Source of the DNA: Phycisphaerae bacterium
GTDB lineage: Bacteria; Planctomycetota; Phycisphaerae; Sedimentisphaerales; Anaerobacaceae
Reading direction: 5' to 3'
Assembly: GCA_017993835.1 (NCBI GenBank)
Contig: JAGOLX010000045.1
Span: 1 to 49,815, forward strand
DNA: 49,815 bases
Shown here: piece by piece, positions 25,590 to 33,208 of the stretch
How positions within the stretch are numbered: position 1 is the first letter of the stretch
Layout of the letters: each line of letters opens with the position of its first letter
Translations under genes and position numbers: made by a program
Notes under the pieces: generated by a model
Seen by the model: the letters and a program-made list of their open reading frames with translations, nothing else
The model's database searches: none
Told to the model about the DNA's origin: nothing

Positions 25590-27533
25590 ATGAGTTGTCG
25601 AAAGCGTACGCGTCGTGATTTCTTGAAGGCAACGGGAGCTTGCGCCGCCGGCGTGGCGCTGGGCGGTTGCGTGGAGGAGGGCCCCCGGTATGCATTGCCC
25701 ACGACGCCGGTCTATCGACCTGCGAAGCCGAACATCCTCTGGATCACCTGCGAGGACATCAGTCCGTTCCTGGGCTGCTGGGGCGATCCGCTGGCGATCA
25801 CGCCCAACCTGGACCGGCTCGCAGGCCGCTCGATCCGCTATACGAATGCCTATGCGACGGCGCCGGTCTGCTCGCCTTCGCGGTCCTGCCTGATCACGGG
25901 TGTCTACGCCACTTCGCTCGGGACCCAGCATCTGCGTTCGGAGATCGCGATTCCCAGGCAGATCGAGCCCTTCCCCAAGCTGCTGCGGGCGGCGGGCTAC
26001 TATTGCACCAACAACTTCAAGGAGGACTACAACTTCCGTGATCCCGCGATCTGGGACGATTCGAGTCGGACCGCCCACTGGCGCAACCGTCCGGCGGGCC
26101 AGCCGTTCCTCAGCGTGTTCAACTTCACTGCGACGCACCAGAGCCAGATCAACGGCTCGGACGAGCAGTTCGAGGCCCAGTACGGTTCGAAGCTGGCGCC
26201 CGAAGAGCGTCACGACCCCGGCAAGATGATCCTGCCGCCGTACTATCCCGACACGCCCATCGTCCGCAAGATGTGGGCCCGGTACTACGACCTCATCACG
26301 TACATGGACAAGCAGGTCGGCGAGATCCTCGATCAGCTCGAATCCGACGCGATAACGGAGAGCACGATCGTGTTCTTCTTCTCCGACCACGGCATGGGCC
26401 TGCCTCGCTTTAAGAGGACGCTCTACGACTCCGGTCTTCACGTCCCGCTGCTGGTCCGGGTCCCCTCGCGATATCAGAGCGCGACGGCCTTCGCGCCCGG
26501 CGGCCGAGAGGATCGACTCGTGAGCTTCGTGGATTTCGCGCCGACCGTGCTGTCGCTGGCGGGGGTGTCGATCCCTTCGCACATGCAGGGCGCGCCCTTC
26601 CTGGGGAGGGAATCGTCGGCCCGCGAGTATGTCGTCGGCGCCGCCAGTCGGGTCGACGAAGCGTACGAGATGGCCCGCTGCGTCCGCGACCAGCGGTTCA
26701 AGTACATCCGAAACTTCCTGCCGCACTTGCCCTATGTGCAGCCGAGCGACTACTGCGATCAGGCGGAGATCATGCAGGAGTTGCGCCGCGTCGCCGCCTC
26801 GGGGGGGATGGCGGGGATGGAAGGATTGCTCTGGCAGCCCACCAGGCCGGTCGAGGAGCTGTACGACACGCTGGCCGATCCGAACGAGGTCCGGAATCTG
26901 GCGAGTTCGCCCGAGCATCAGGCGACGCTGAATCGGATGCGGACGCGTCTGCGGGACTGGATGCTCGAGACGAAGGACACCGGTCTGCTGCCGGAGGCGG
27001 AGATGCACATCCGGGCGGCCGGGTCTACGCCTTACGAGATGGCCCGCGATCCCGCGAAGTGCCCGCTGTCGGACATCCTGAGTGCGGCGGAGCTGGTGGG
27101 CTCCGGCGCGAACCTCCTGACCGCGATGGTGGAGTCCCTGTCAGATGCCGACAGCGCCGTGCGCTATTGGACGGTCATCTACCTTGCGTCGCTCGGCGCC
27201 GACGCAGCCCCTGCGACCGAGGCGCTGAAGGCCGCGTTGAACGATCCGAGTCCGGACGCGCGATTCGCCGCGGCGGACGTGCTGTGTGGGCTCGGCTCGT
27301 GTGAGGAGGTCTTGCCCGTCCTGACGGTGGGCCTGTTGGATTCCCGCGAACCCGTCGTGCTGCACGCTGCAAGGACCCTGCAAAGGATCGGCAGCAAGGC
27401 CGCTCCCCTCGTCCACGAGATGGAACGCACTCGCGGCAGGTGCAAGAACCTCGATGGCAGCTACCGAAACGACAACTACGCTATGTTCATCGACTGGGCG
27501 CTAAAGCACGCAATCGAGAGCTGCAAACCGTAG
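25590..27533 (+). CDS. Tat-exported sulfatase with C-terminal HEAT-like repeats
   Basis: A 647-residue sulfatase, probably a lipoprotein: twin-arginine motif TRRDFLK (8-13) and lipobox LGGC (24-27). The catalytic Cys94 in APVCSPSRS is the residue converted to formylglycine (C-x-P-S-R signature); metal ligands begin at TCEDISPF and include SDHGMGLPR. The catalytic domain runs to about 470. Residues about 505-625 look like two to three HEAT/armadillo-type repeats (ALKAALNDPSPDARFAAADV and following), an addition not found in standard sulfatases and probably a protein-interaction surface. Directly after the GH2 gene (12-nt gap). An enzyme to mature formylglycine is not encoded in this window. 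Confidence 0.9.
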   Translation: MSCRKRTRRDFLKATGACAAGVALGGCVEEGPRYALPTTPVYRPAKPNILWITCEDISPFLGCWGDPLAITPNLDRLAGRSIRYTNAYATAPVCSPSRSCLITGVYATSLGTQHLRSEIAIPRQIEPFPKLLRAAGYYCTNNFKEDYNFRDPAIWDDSSRTAHWRNRPAGQPFLSVFNFTATHQSQINGSDEQFEAQYGSKLAPEERHDPGKMILPPYYPDTPIVRKMWARYYDLITYMDKQVGEILDQLESDAITESTIVFFFSDHGMGLPRFKRTLYDSGLHVPLLVRVPSRYQSATAFAPGGREDRLVSFVDFAPTVLSLAGVSIPSHMQGAPFLGRESSAREYVVGAASRVDEAYEMARCVRDQRFKYIRNFLPHLPYVQPSDYCDQAEIMQELRRVAASGGMAGMEGLLWQPTRPVEELYDTLADPNEVRNLASSPEHQATLNRMRTRLRDWMLETKDTGLLPEAEMHIRAAGSTPYEMARDPAKCPLSDILSAAELVGSGANLLTAMVESLSDADSAVRYWTVIYLASLGADAAPATEALKAALNDPSPDARFAAADVLCGLGSCEEVLPVLTVGLLDSREPVVLHAARTLQRIGSKAAPLVHEMERTRGRCKNLDGSYRNDNYAMFIDWALKHAIESCKP

Positions 27534-27585
27534 CCGCAGGGAATCAGTCCTGGGGCGGTGATTCTATAGAGGGCCTCGTGCCTAC

Positions 27586-27682
27586 GACTTGTCATCCTGA
27601 GCGCAGCGAAGGATCTGGCTTGCGCCCGGGAGAGACATTTCGTTCGCGGCCCAGATCCTTCGGCTTTGCCTCAGGACGACAA
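27586..27682. repeat. REP pair of the TCATCCTGAGCG family
   Basis: CTTGTCATCCTGAGCGCAGC at 27588-27607 and CCTTCGGCTTTGCCTCAGGA at 27657-27676 face each other, matching the pair at 17367-17467. It lies between the sulfatase stop and the transporter start and may separate the two in expression. Confidence 0.65.
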
Positions 27683-27734
27683 ACTTGGCATATCGCCGGA
27701 GTCTCCTGAGTCCATATGAAAGGGCGGATCGACC

Positions 27735-29126
27735 ATGGATGAGAGTCGGGAACTTGCAGACCGGGGTGCCGGCAGTACGACCTATGTCCTCACGATGACT
27801 CTGGTGGCCGCCCTGGGCGGGCTGCTGTTCGGCTACGACACCGGGGTCATCAACGGCGCGATCGGGCCGCTCAAGGCCCATTTCCAACTGGATGACGTCC
27901 AGGAAGGATGGGCGACCGGCTGCGCCCTGCTGGGCTGCGCCCTCGGCGCAGCGGGCGCCGGGCCTTTGAGCGATCGCTTCGGGCGCAAGAAGTCCCTGAT
28001 CATCTCCGCGATCCTGTTCTTTGTCTCCGCGGTCGGCACGGCGATCCCTCGCACGCTGACCACGTTCATCCTCTACCGGATTCTGGGCGGGCTTGGCGTG
28101 GGGGCGGCTTCGATCATCTCGCCCATGTACATCGCGGAGATCAGTCCGGCCCGAATCCGCGGGCGGATGGTCTCGATCAATCAGTTTGCCATCGTCAGCG
28201 GCTTTCTGGTCGTGTACTTCGTCAACTACTTCATCGCGTTGCAGGGCGACGCGGCCTGGAACGAGCGCCTGGGCTGGCGGTGGATGTTCGGGTCGGAGGC
28301 GCTGCCCGCGCTCGGGCTGCTGATCCTGTCGTTCCTGGTGCCCGAGAGTCCGCGTTGGCTGACGAAACAGGGACGCGCCGAGGAGGCCCTGCACATTCTG
28401 ACCCGCGTGGACGGCGCCGCCTATGCGCAGGCGGAACTGGGCGAGATCAAGGAGTCCCTCGCTCACGAGGGCGGCTCGCTGAGGCAGCTTTTCCAGCCGG
28501 GCATGAGGATCGTCCTGGCTATCGGGATCGTTCTGGCCGTCCTGCAGCAGGTCACCGGGATCAACGTCTTCCTTTACTTCGGGACGGAGATCTTCAAGAA
28601 GATGGGGTCCGGGACGAACGCGGCTCTCTTGCAGACCATCGTGGTCGGGGTCGTGAACCTCACGTTCACGGTCATCGCGATCCGGACCGTCGACCGGATC
28701 GGTCGAAGACCTCTGATGATGATCGGCTCGGCGGGGATGGGTGTCTCGCTGGTCGCGATGGGATTGGCCGCCCACCTGCAATCGACCGGCCTGTGGATGC
28801 TGCTGTTCATCCTGGGTTACATCGCCTGTTTCGCTTTGTCCGTCGGGCCGGTGACGTGGGTCATCCTGTCGGAAATCTTTCCCACGCGGATTCGCGGGCG
28901 GGCCATGGCGGTCGCGACCGTCTGCCTGTGGATCGCCAACTACCTCGTGTCACAGACGTTCCCCATGATGGACCAGAACCCCTGGTTGGTCGCGAAATTC
29001 CACCGGGGGTTCCCGTTCTGGCTCTACGGAGCGTTCTGCATCGTCCTGCTAGTCTTCGTCCGCGCCTGGGTGCCGGAGACCAAGGGCAAGAGCCTCGAAC
29101 AGATCGAGCGGCACTGGACGCGGTGA
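27735..29126 (+). CDS. Sugar-porter-family MFS transporter
   Basis: A 463-residue transporter with twelve predicted helices, of the sugar porter group (XylE/GlcP/GLUT type), usually proton-linked uptake of xylose, glucose or related hexoses. Diagnostic motifs: GYDTGVINGAI near residue 33, SDRFGRKKSL near 80, PESPRWLTKQGR near 200, QQVTGINVFLYFG near 270, DRIGRRPLMM near 320 and the C-terminal VPETKGKSLEQIE. The position after the GH2-sulfatase pair suggests uptake of the released sugar, with a REP-containing spacer of 200 nt between them. The substrate is not determined by the visible residues. Confidence 0.9.
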   Translation: MDESRELADRGAGSTTYVLTMTLVAALGGLLFGYDTGVINGAIGPLKAHFQLDDVQEGWATGCALLGCALGAAGAGPLSDRFGRKKSLIISAILFFVSAVGTAIPRTLTTFILYRILGGLGVGAASIISPMYIAEISPARIRGRMVSINQFAIVSGFLVVYFVNYFIALQGDAAWNERLGWRWMFGSEALPALGLLILSFLVPESPRWLTKQGRAEEALHILTRVDGAAYAQAELGEIKESLAHEGGSLRQLFQPGMRIVLAIGIVLAVLQQVTGINVFLYFGTEIFKKMGSGTNAALLQTIVVGVVNLTFTVIAIRTVDRIGRRPLMMIGSAGMGVSLVAMGLAAHLQSTGLWMLLFILGYIACFALSVGPVTWVILSEIFPTRIRGRAMAVATVCLWIANYLVSQTFPMMDQNPWLVAKFHRGFPFWLYGAFCIVLLVFVRAWVPETKGKSLEQIERHWTR

Positions 29127-29210
29127 CGCCGACGGGGTTGGCGACAGGATTCCCTTGTTTGTCACAGGGGTTTCATGGCCTCGATGGTGAGCGCTCGCGA
29201 GGAAGAAGAG

Positions 29211-29262
29211 AAGCCCCTGCGCGGCGGAGGGAGAGGAAAAGCGAGATAACACGCAGGGGCTT
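29211..29262. terminator. 11-bp inverted repeat after the transporter gene
   Basis: AAGCCCCTGCG at 29211-29221 is the exact reverse complement of CGCAGGGGCTT at 29252-29262; the loop is 30 nt. The position 85 nt after the stop of the MFS gene fits a terminator or mRNA-stabilising hairpin, but the long loop and missing T-tract argue against a classic intrinsic terminator. Confidence 0.35.
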
Positions 29263-29414
29263 GAGGGCTATACTCACAACCTCACTATACCGGTTCACTG
29301 CAACGGCGTAAAGAGAATTCCGTCAGATTTTTCCTGAAAATTCGCAGCATTTTTCCCTTGCCGCCGCAAATCTTGCATTCGACGAGAGATATGGTATTCT
29401 CGAAGCGGACTGAC

Positions 29415-29834
29415 ATGAGTTTTCCCGAACGGATGACAATTCAGAGCCATACGATACCGGTGGTTCCACGGTACGCAGAGACCGACAAGGGCGGCGTGAT
29501 CCATCACAGCGTCTATCCCGTCTGGTTCGAGATGGGACGGACGGAACTGCTCCGGGCCAACGGCGTCGCCTACAAGGACCTGGAGGCAGAGGGGATCTTC
29601 TTCGTCGTCGCGGAACTGCGGATCAAGTATCGCCGACCGGCCTTCTACGACGAGGATCTGCTCCTGGAGACCGCCTGTTCGAACGTCACGGCGGGCAAGG
29701 TCGAGCACACCTACAAGCTCACTCGCAAAACCACCGGCCTGCTCCTGGCCGAGGGCTCGAGCGTCCTGGCCTGCGTGAACGCCGAGGGGAGCATTCGCAG
29801 GATGCCCCAGTTTTTGTTCCCGCAGGCACAATAA
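29415..29834 (+). CDS. YbgC-like hotdog-fold acyl-CoA thioesterase
   Basis: A 139-residue cytoplasmic thioesterase of the 4HBT/YbgC group that hydrolyses acyl-CoA or 4-hydroxybenzoyl-CoA-type thioesters. The family signature is clear: RYAETDKGGVIHHSVYPVWF with the catalytic Asp in ETDKGG, then FEMGRTELLR and a C-terminal core ending VNAEGSIRRMPQF. Length matches the family (130-145). The start is uncertain: ATG 29415 and ATG 29433 are both in frame, with no strong ribosome binding site; an extended -10-like TGGTATTCT at 29391-29399 would give a very short leader to 29415. YbgC is linked to the Tol-Pal system in Proteobacteria, but no tol gene is visible here. Confidence 0.85.
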   Translation: MSFPERMTIQSHTIPVVPRYAETDKGGVIHHSVYPVWFEMGRTELLRANGVAYKDLEAEGIFFVVAELRIKYRRPAFYDEDLLLETACSNVTAGKVEHTYKLTRKTTGLLLAEGSSVLACVNAEGSIRRMPQFLFPQAQ

Positions 29835-30098
29835 ACCGCCCGATGATGTAAGAACGACAGGGCGGCGTAGCGGTGTACTGAATGCCTTTGGGTACAACAG
29901 GCGCGCTGGAGAATGAAGGTGCATGGGGTCTATACCTCAATGGGAGGGGACAATAGCGCGGGGCTTCCCAATCCCCTCGCGGCACTCCATGATCTCATTT
30001 CTTTACGTCAGTCCAAACAGGGGAGCCCGCTTGGCGTCTCGCCCGATGGCCGCACTGATGGGGTGACTTGCGAACCACTAACCGCCAGCTTTTTGAAT
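29835..30098. other. Spacer upstream of the SIR2-KaiC locus
   Basis: No gene seen. A weak hairpin (CCGCCC at 29836-29841 with GGGCGG at 29860-29865) follows the thioesterase stop. Base composition drops towards A/T near 30080, marking the edge of the compositionally different SIR2-KaiC segment. Confidence 0.4.
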
Positions 30099-30126
30099 TT
30101 GCTTTGTGGGCGGCGTGAGCTACAAT
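30099..30126 (+). promoter_or_regulatory. Possible promoter for the SIR2-KaiC operon
   Basis: TTGCTT at 30099-30104 and TACAAT at 30121-30126 are 16 nt apart. Transcription near 30133 would leave about 24 nt before the start at 30157, including GGAG. Confidence 0.45.
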
Positions 30127-30156
30127 AGCAATTGGAATTGGAGGCGGTGCGGGAAT

Positions 30157-31179
30157 ATGAGCAAGCGGTTTTTGGGTCATTTGTCCGACGTTGTTTCGAC
30201 GCTCAGGGAATCGCCCTTTGTTCTCTTCTTGGGAGCGGGGGTCAACGGAAGCCTCTGCCCAAAGTGGAAAGAGGTGCTGGCTGCCCTGCGGAAGGTCGCC
30301 TTTGGCTATATTCGCAGGAGTCTGCCCGGTGTCTCTCCCGAACAGTTCGGGGAACATTGTGGTTCGCTGAGCTACGAGACTCAGGCGGAGGTATACAAGC
30401 TCATACTGGGTTCTACGTACGAGGCGTGTCTCAAACGGGCAATCTACACCAGCGATCTATCGACAGGTGGCGTGTTTGACAAACGGGAACTGGATACATA
30501 CATGCGGACGCCCAGAGCGGAGGTACCGTCACTGGCACAGAAATATCAACTCTTGCGGGATGTGGCCCGCCTCAGTCAGTACCCCACCACGATCGCTGTG
30601 CTGACCTTGAACTATGACAACTACCTGGAGATGAGCATAGCATCCCTTGTGAAAAGACGTATCGACAAACCCGGGCACGCGTTGTCCATGCGAGTGCCGT
30701 ATTCAATGCCGGGTGGCGGTGCCTGTCGGTTCCCATCGCCTTCCCGAGCAGTTATACCGATTCACCACATCCATGGCTTCCTGCCTTATCCTACGGCCGA
30801 CCTGCCCAAGGACTCGGAAGACATCGTACTTTCGCAGGACGAGTACATCGCCGCGTTCAACAACGCCATCGGCGTCAGCAATTGCACGGCGATTCACTAT
30901 TTGACACATTACCCAGCCCTGTTCATTGGACTTTCCATGTGTGACTGGAACCTCCTGAGATTCCTCCGGGCCAGCCAGTCCAGCGGTCGAACGTTTCCAC
31001 ATTATTGCATCTTGAAGGAAGAGGGACATCTGGATCGCATTCGCATGTCGCTGTTGCAGAATTACGGTGTCAGAGTGCTTCCGTGCAGTTCTGAGAAGGC
31101 GGATGGGCGGGATTCCTATGCGCCTGTTCGGAGGACTGTGCGGCAGTTGTGTGATGAACTCGACAGGATGAACGATTGA
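30157..31179 (+). CDS. SIR2-like domain protein, probable NAD-consuming effector
   Basis: A 340-residue soluble protein with the SIR2-like fold used by anti-phage effectors (as in Thoeris ThsA, DSR and SIR2-HerA) to destroy NAD+. Ordered motifs: FVLFLGAGVN (21-30, dinucleotide loop), TLNYDNYLE (150-158, with Asn152 and Asp154 in the usual NYD position), HHIHG (203-207, candidate catalytic His), LSQDEYIAAF (225-234), and FIGLSMCDWNLLRFL (256-270). No zinc-binding Cys quartet of true sirtuin deacetylases is seen. The start at 30157 has GGAGG upstream. The next gene follows after 24 nt, so they form one unit. The NADase role is inferred from family. Confidence 0.8.
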   Translation: MSKRFLGHLSDVVSTLRESPFVLFLGAGVNGSLCPKWKEVLAALRKVAFGYIRRSLPGVSPEQFGEHCGSLSYETQAEVYKLILGSTYEACLKRAIYTSDLSTGGVFDKRELDTYMRTPRAEVPSLAQKYQLLRDVARLSQYPTTIAVLTLNYDNYLEMSIASLVKRRIDKPGHALSMRVPYSMPGGGACRFPSPSRAVIPIHHIHGFLPYPTADLPKDSEDIVLSQDEYIAAFNNAIGVSNCTAIHYLTHYPALFIGLSMCDWNLLRFLRASQSSGRTFPHYCILKEEGHLDRIRMSLLQNYGVRVLPCSSEKADGRDSYAPVRRTVRQLCDELDRMND

Positions 31180-31203
31180 CGGTGCTGCGTAGAGGAGTGA
31201 ACG

Positions 31204-33129
31204 ATGCCAAGCAACCGCATACAACTCGAAGGACTCCCGGGCGGCTTTGACGTGCTACTCCGCAACCAACTTTGTCTGCCGCCTCATGCTTCTGGCAAGG
31301 CGCCGGATGGACTCATCATACTGATCCGAGGTGGACCTGGAACAGGCAAGACAACATTGGCTCTACAAGTAGCCTGTCATCTGGTTTGCACGACGAAACT
31401 TGACCGCGGCACCTACTGTAGTCTGGAGCAACAGCCGTATAGCCTTCGATACAAGCTGGCTTCGATGCTGGTTCATCAAACGGAGCACGTCACCGAAATG
31501 AGAGATAGACCTTTGCCGGATACGCAAATGAATCCGCGAATCCTCGGCATTATCCGGTGCCTGATGAAGGAGGCACAGAAGCGAAGAAAGGGGCCGTTAT
31601 CTACCGATGAAAGGGAGACGATCGTAGAGCAAGTGGAGAAGATCCTGGAGAGTGACTCCCAGTTTCCGCTTGAGTTTTACGAGCATCCGCAGTCACCGTC
31701 AGGCCCACAGATGCCGCTCTTTTCAGGCAATCTCGATCGCGGCATGTATGTTATGAGTGATCTTCTGAGCCAAGGGGACGAGGATTCCCCGAAGCCAGGG
31801 CCTGTTCTTGTTATCGACGGCCTTGCGACCGTGCCTGCCTCCCAACGCAAGGTCCTTGGTCTGGATCGTCTCTTCGACCTCGTGAAGCAGCATAGCCAAG
31901 TCGGGATCGTCGTGTATGAGCCAACCGATGAGGCCGAGGAGCAGAACCTGGATCATTTGGTTGATATGGCCATCGAACTCCGAGAGCATCCACTCGAAGG
32001 TTCAGTGAAGTACTTGGTAAATGAGATGCATATTCTCAAGGCCCGATATCAAGACCCCACGCGCGGCTGGCATCAGTATAAGATGCGCGATTGGGGACTG
32101 GAATTCTTCCCATCGATTCACTTCCAGGTCCAGATGCCCGGATACATGCCGGTGACTTACTCGCGGTCGCTCGAACCTTTGACCAGGATCGTCAGGGCGC
32201 CGGCGACGCCCGGCGTACAGCCCGAGGTAGCTGGCAAATCCATTCTCGAAGGACTTGTCGGTGGCATGGACAACGGTAGCGTAACGGTCTTGCTGGGCAG
32301 CAGGGGGAGCTTCAAGTCCCAGCTCTGCATTGATTTTCTGACGGCGGGTGCTCTTGACCGCAAGAATGGCTTGTTCATTTCGCTTATCGATAATTTCAAG
32401 AATCTTGATGAGAACATGCTCTGTCCCCGCCTTCTGTGTGAGACGTTATGCACTTTGAAGAACGAACACTGCAACAAGTTCATCCACCTTTTTCATCAGC
32501 GACCTGGCTGTATTACTCCAGCCGAATTCCTCTACTACATCAAGAAGCGCCTGGACGTCAAACCAGATGGTGATACGGAGAAATTGGATCGCCTGGTGTT
32601 CTGGGATCTAACTCAGTTGGATTACCGGTTCCCCATGCTGATCGACGACAGCATGTTCATCCCTGCTCTCTTGGATTGTTTCAAGTTCACTACGTCCAGC
32701 CCGGTTGAGGCAAGCCAGGGCAGCCCCAAACATCGTTCGCTTCGGTCAGTCATCATGGGAGCAGGGAATGCGAAGTACACCAGGGCTGTCTCTGCGATGG
32801 CGGACAATGTCTTCTACTGCTGGAAGGACTCCTGCCTCATCGCCGATTCTCCCGATGACTGCTATGGAGAGCACAGAGAAGACGTGCGCAGATCTCTGAA
32901 GCTGACTGACGCAGGCAGATTCACGGAGTATCTCCTCATCTACGTGGACCGGCGTGAGCGGCACCACGAAATGGGTCACAACAACCTGTACGCATTTCCA
33001 GTCGTGGGAGGGCAACTGCGTCTGCCGGGGCACAAATGGGAGCCAAACACATTCTCAGCCGAGGCGAAACACTTCGTTGGCGCTCGCGAGAAGATCCAGA
33101 AGATATATCAGCAGCAGGGGTTGGAATGA
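31204..33129 (+). CDS. Double KaiC/RecA-like ATPase paired with the SIR2 protein
   Basis: A 641-residue protein with two RecA-like modules. Module 1 (about 10-310) has Walker A GGPGTGKTT (43-51), Walker B VLVIDGL (201-207) and a closing strand pair LEFFPSIHF, typical of KaiC-type domains. Module 2 (about 345-600) has a second P-loop GSRGSFKSQL (365-374) and a Walker B-like VFWDL (465-469); the central Thr of a normal P-loop is absent (FKS). There is no membrane segment. KaiC-like ATPases act as oligomeric switches, including in signalling and defence. RBS GAGGAG lies just upstream (31192-31197). It is the only partner of the SIR2-like gene. Function of the pair is inference. Confidence 0.75.
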   Translation: MPSNRIQLEGLPGGFDVLLRNQLCLPPHASGKAPDGLIILIRGGPGTGKTTLALQVACHLVCTTKLDRGTYCSLEQQPYSLRYKLASMLVHQTEHVTEMRDRPLPDTQMNPRILGIIRCLMKEAQKRRKGPLSTDERETIVEQVEKILESDSQFPLEFYEHPQSPSGPQMPLFSGNLDRGMYVMSDLLSQGDEDSPKPGPVLVIDGLATVPASQRKVLGLDRLFDLVKQHSQVGIVVYEPTDEAEEQNLDHLVDMAIELREHPLEGSVKYLVNEMHILKARYQDPTRGWHQYKMRDWGLEFFPSIHFQVQMPGYMPVTYSRSLEPLTRIVRAPATPGVQPEVAGKSILEGLVGGMDNGSVTVLLGSRGSFKSQLCIDFLTAGALDRKNGLFISLIDNFKNLDENMLCPRLLCETLCTLKNEHCNKFIHLFHQRPGCITPAEFLYYIKKRLDVKPDGDTEKLDRLVFWDLTQLDYRFPMLIDDSMFIPALLDCFKFTTSSPVEASQGSPKHRSLRSVIMGAGNAKYTRAVSAMADNVFYCWKDSCLIADSPDDCYGEHREDVRRSLKLTDAGRFTEYLLIYVDRRERHHEMGHNNLYAFPVVGGQLRLPGHKWEPNTFSAEAKHFVGAREKIQKIYQQQGLE

Positions 33130-33208
33130 ATCTCTCGTTGCTTGAGGACGGGCACCTCACCCGGTACTGCTCGCTGACAGAGTGCGATTTGTAGTGTTCG
33201 GTTCTCGA

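Noticed and set aside
30157-31179. Sirtuin-type protein deacetylase.
   Set aside because: The zinc-binding Cys quartet is absent, and the motif spacing fits SIR2-like NADases of defence systems.
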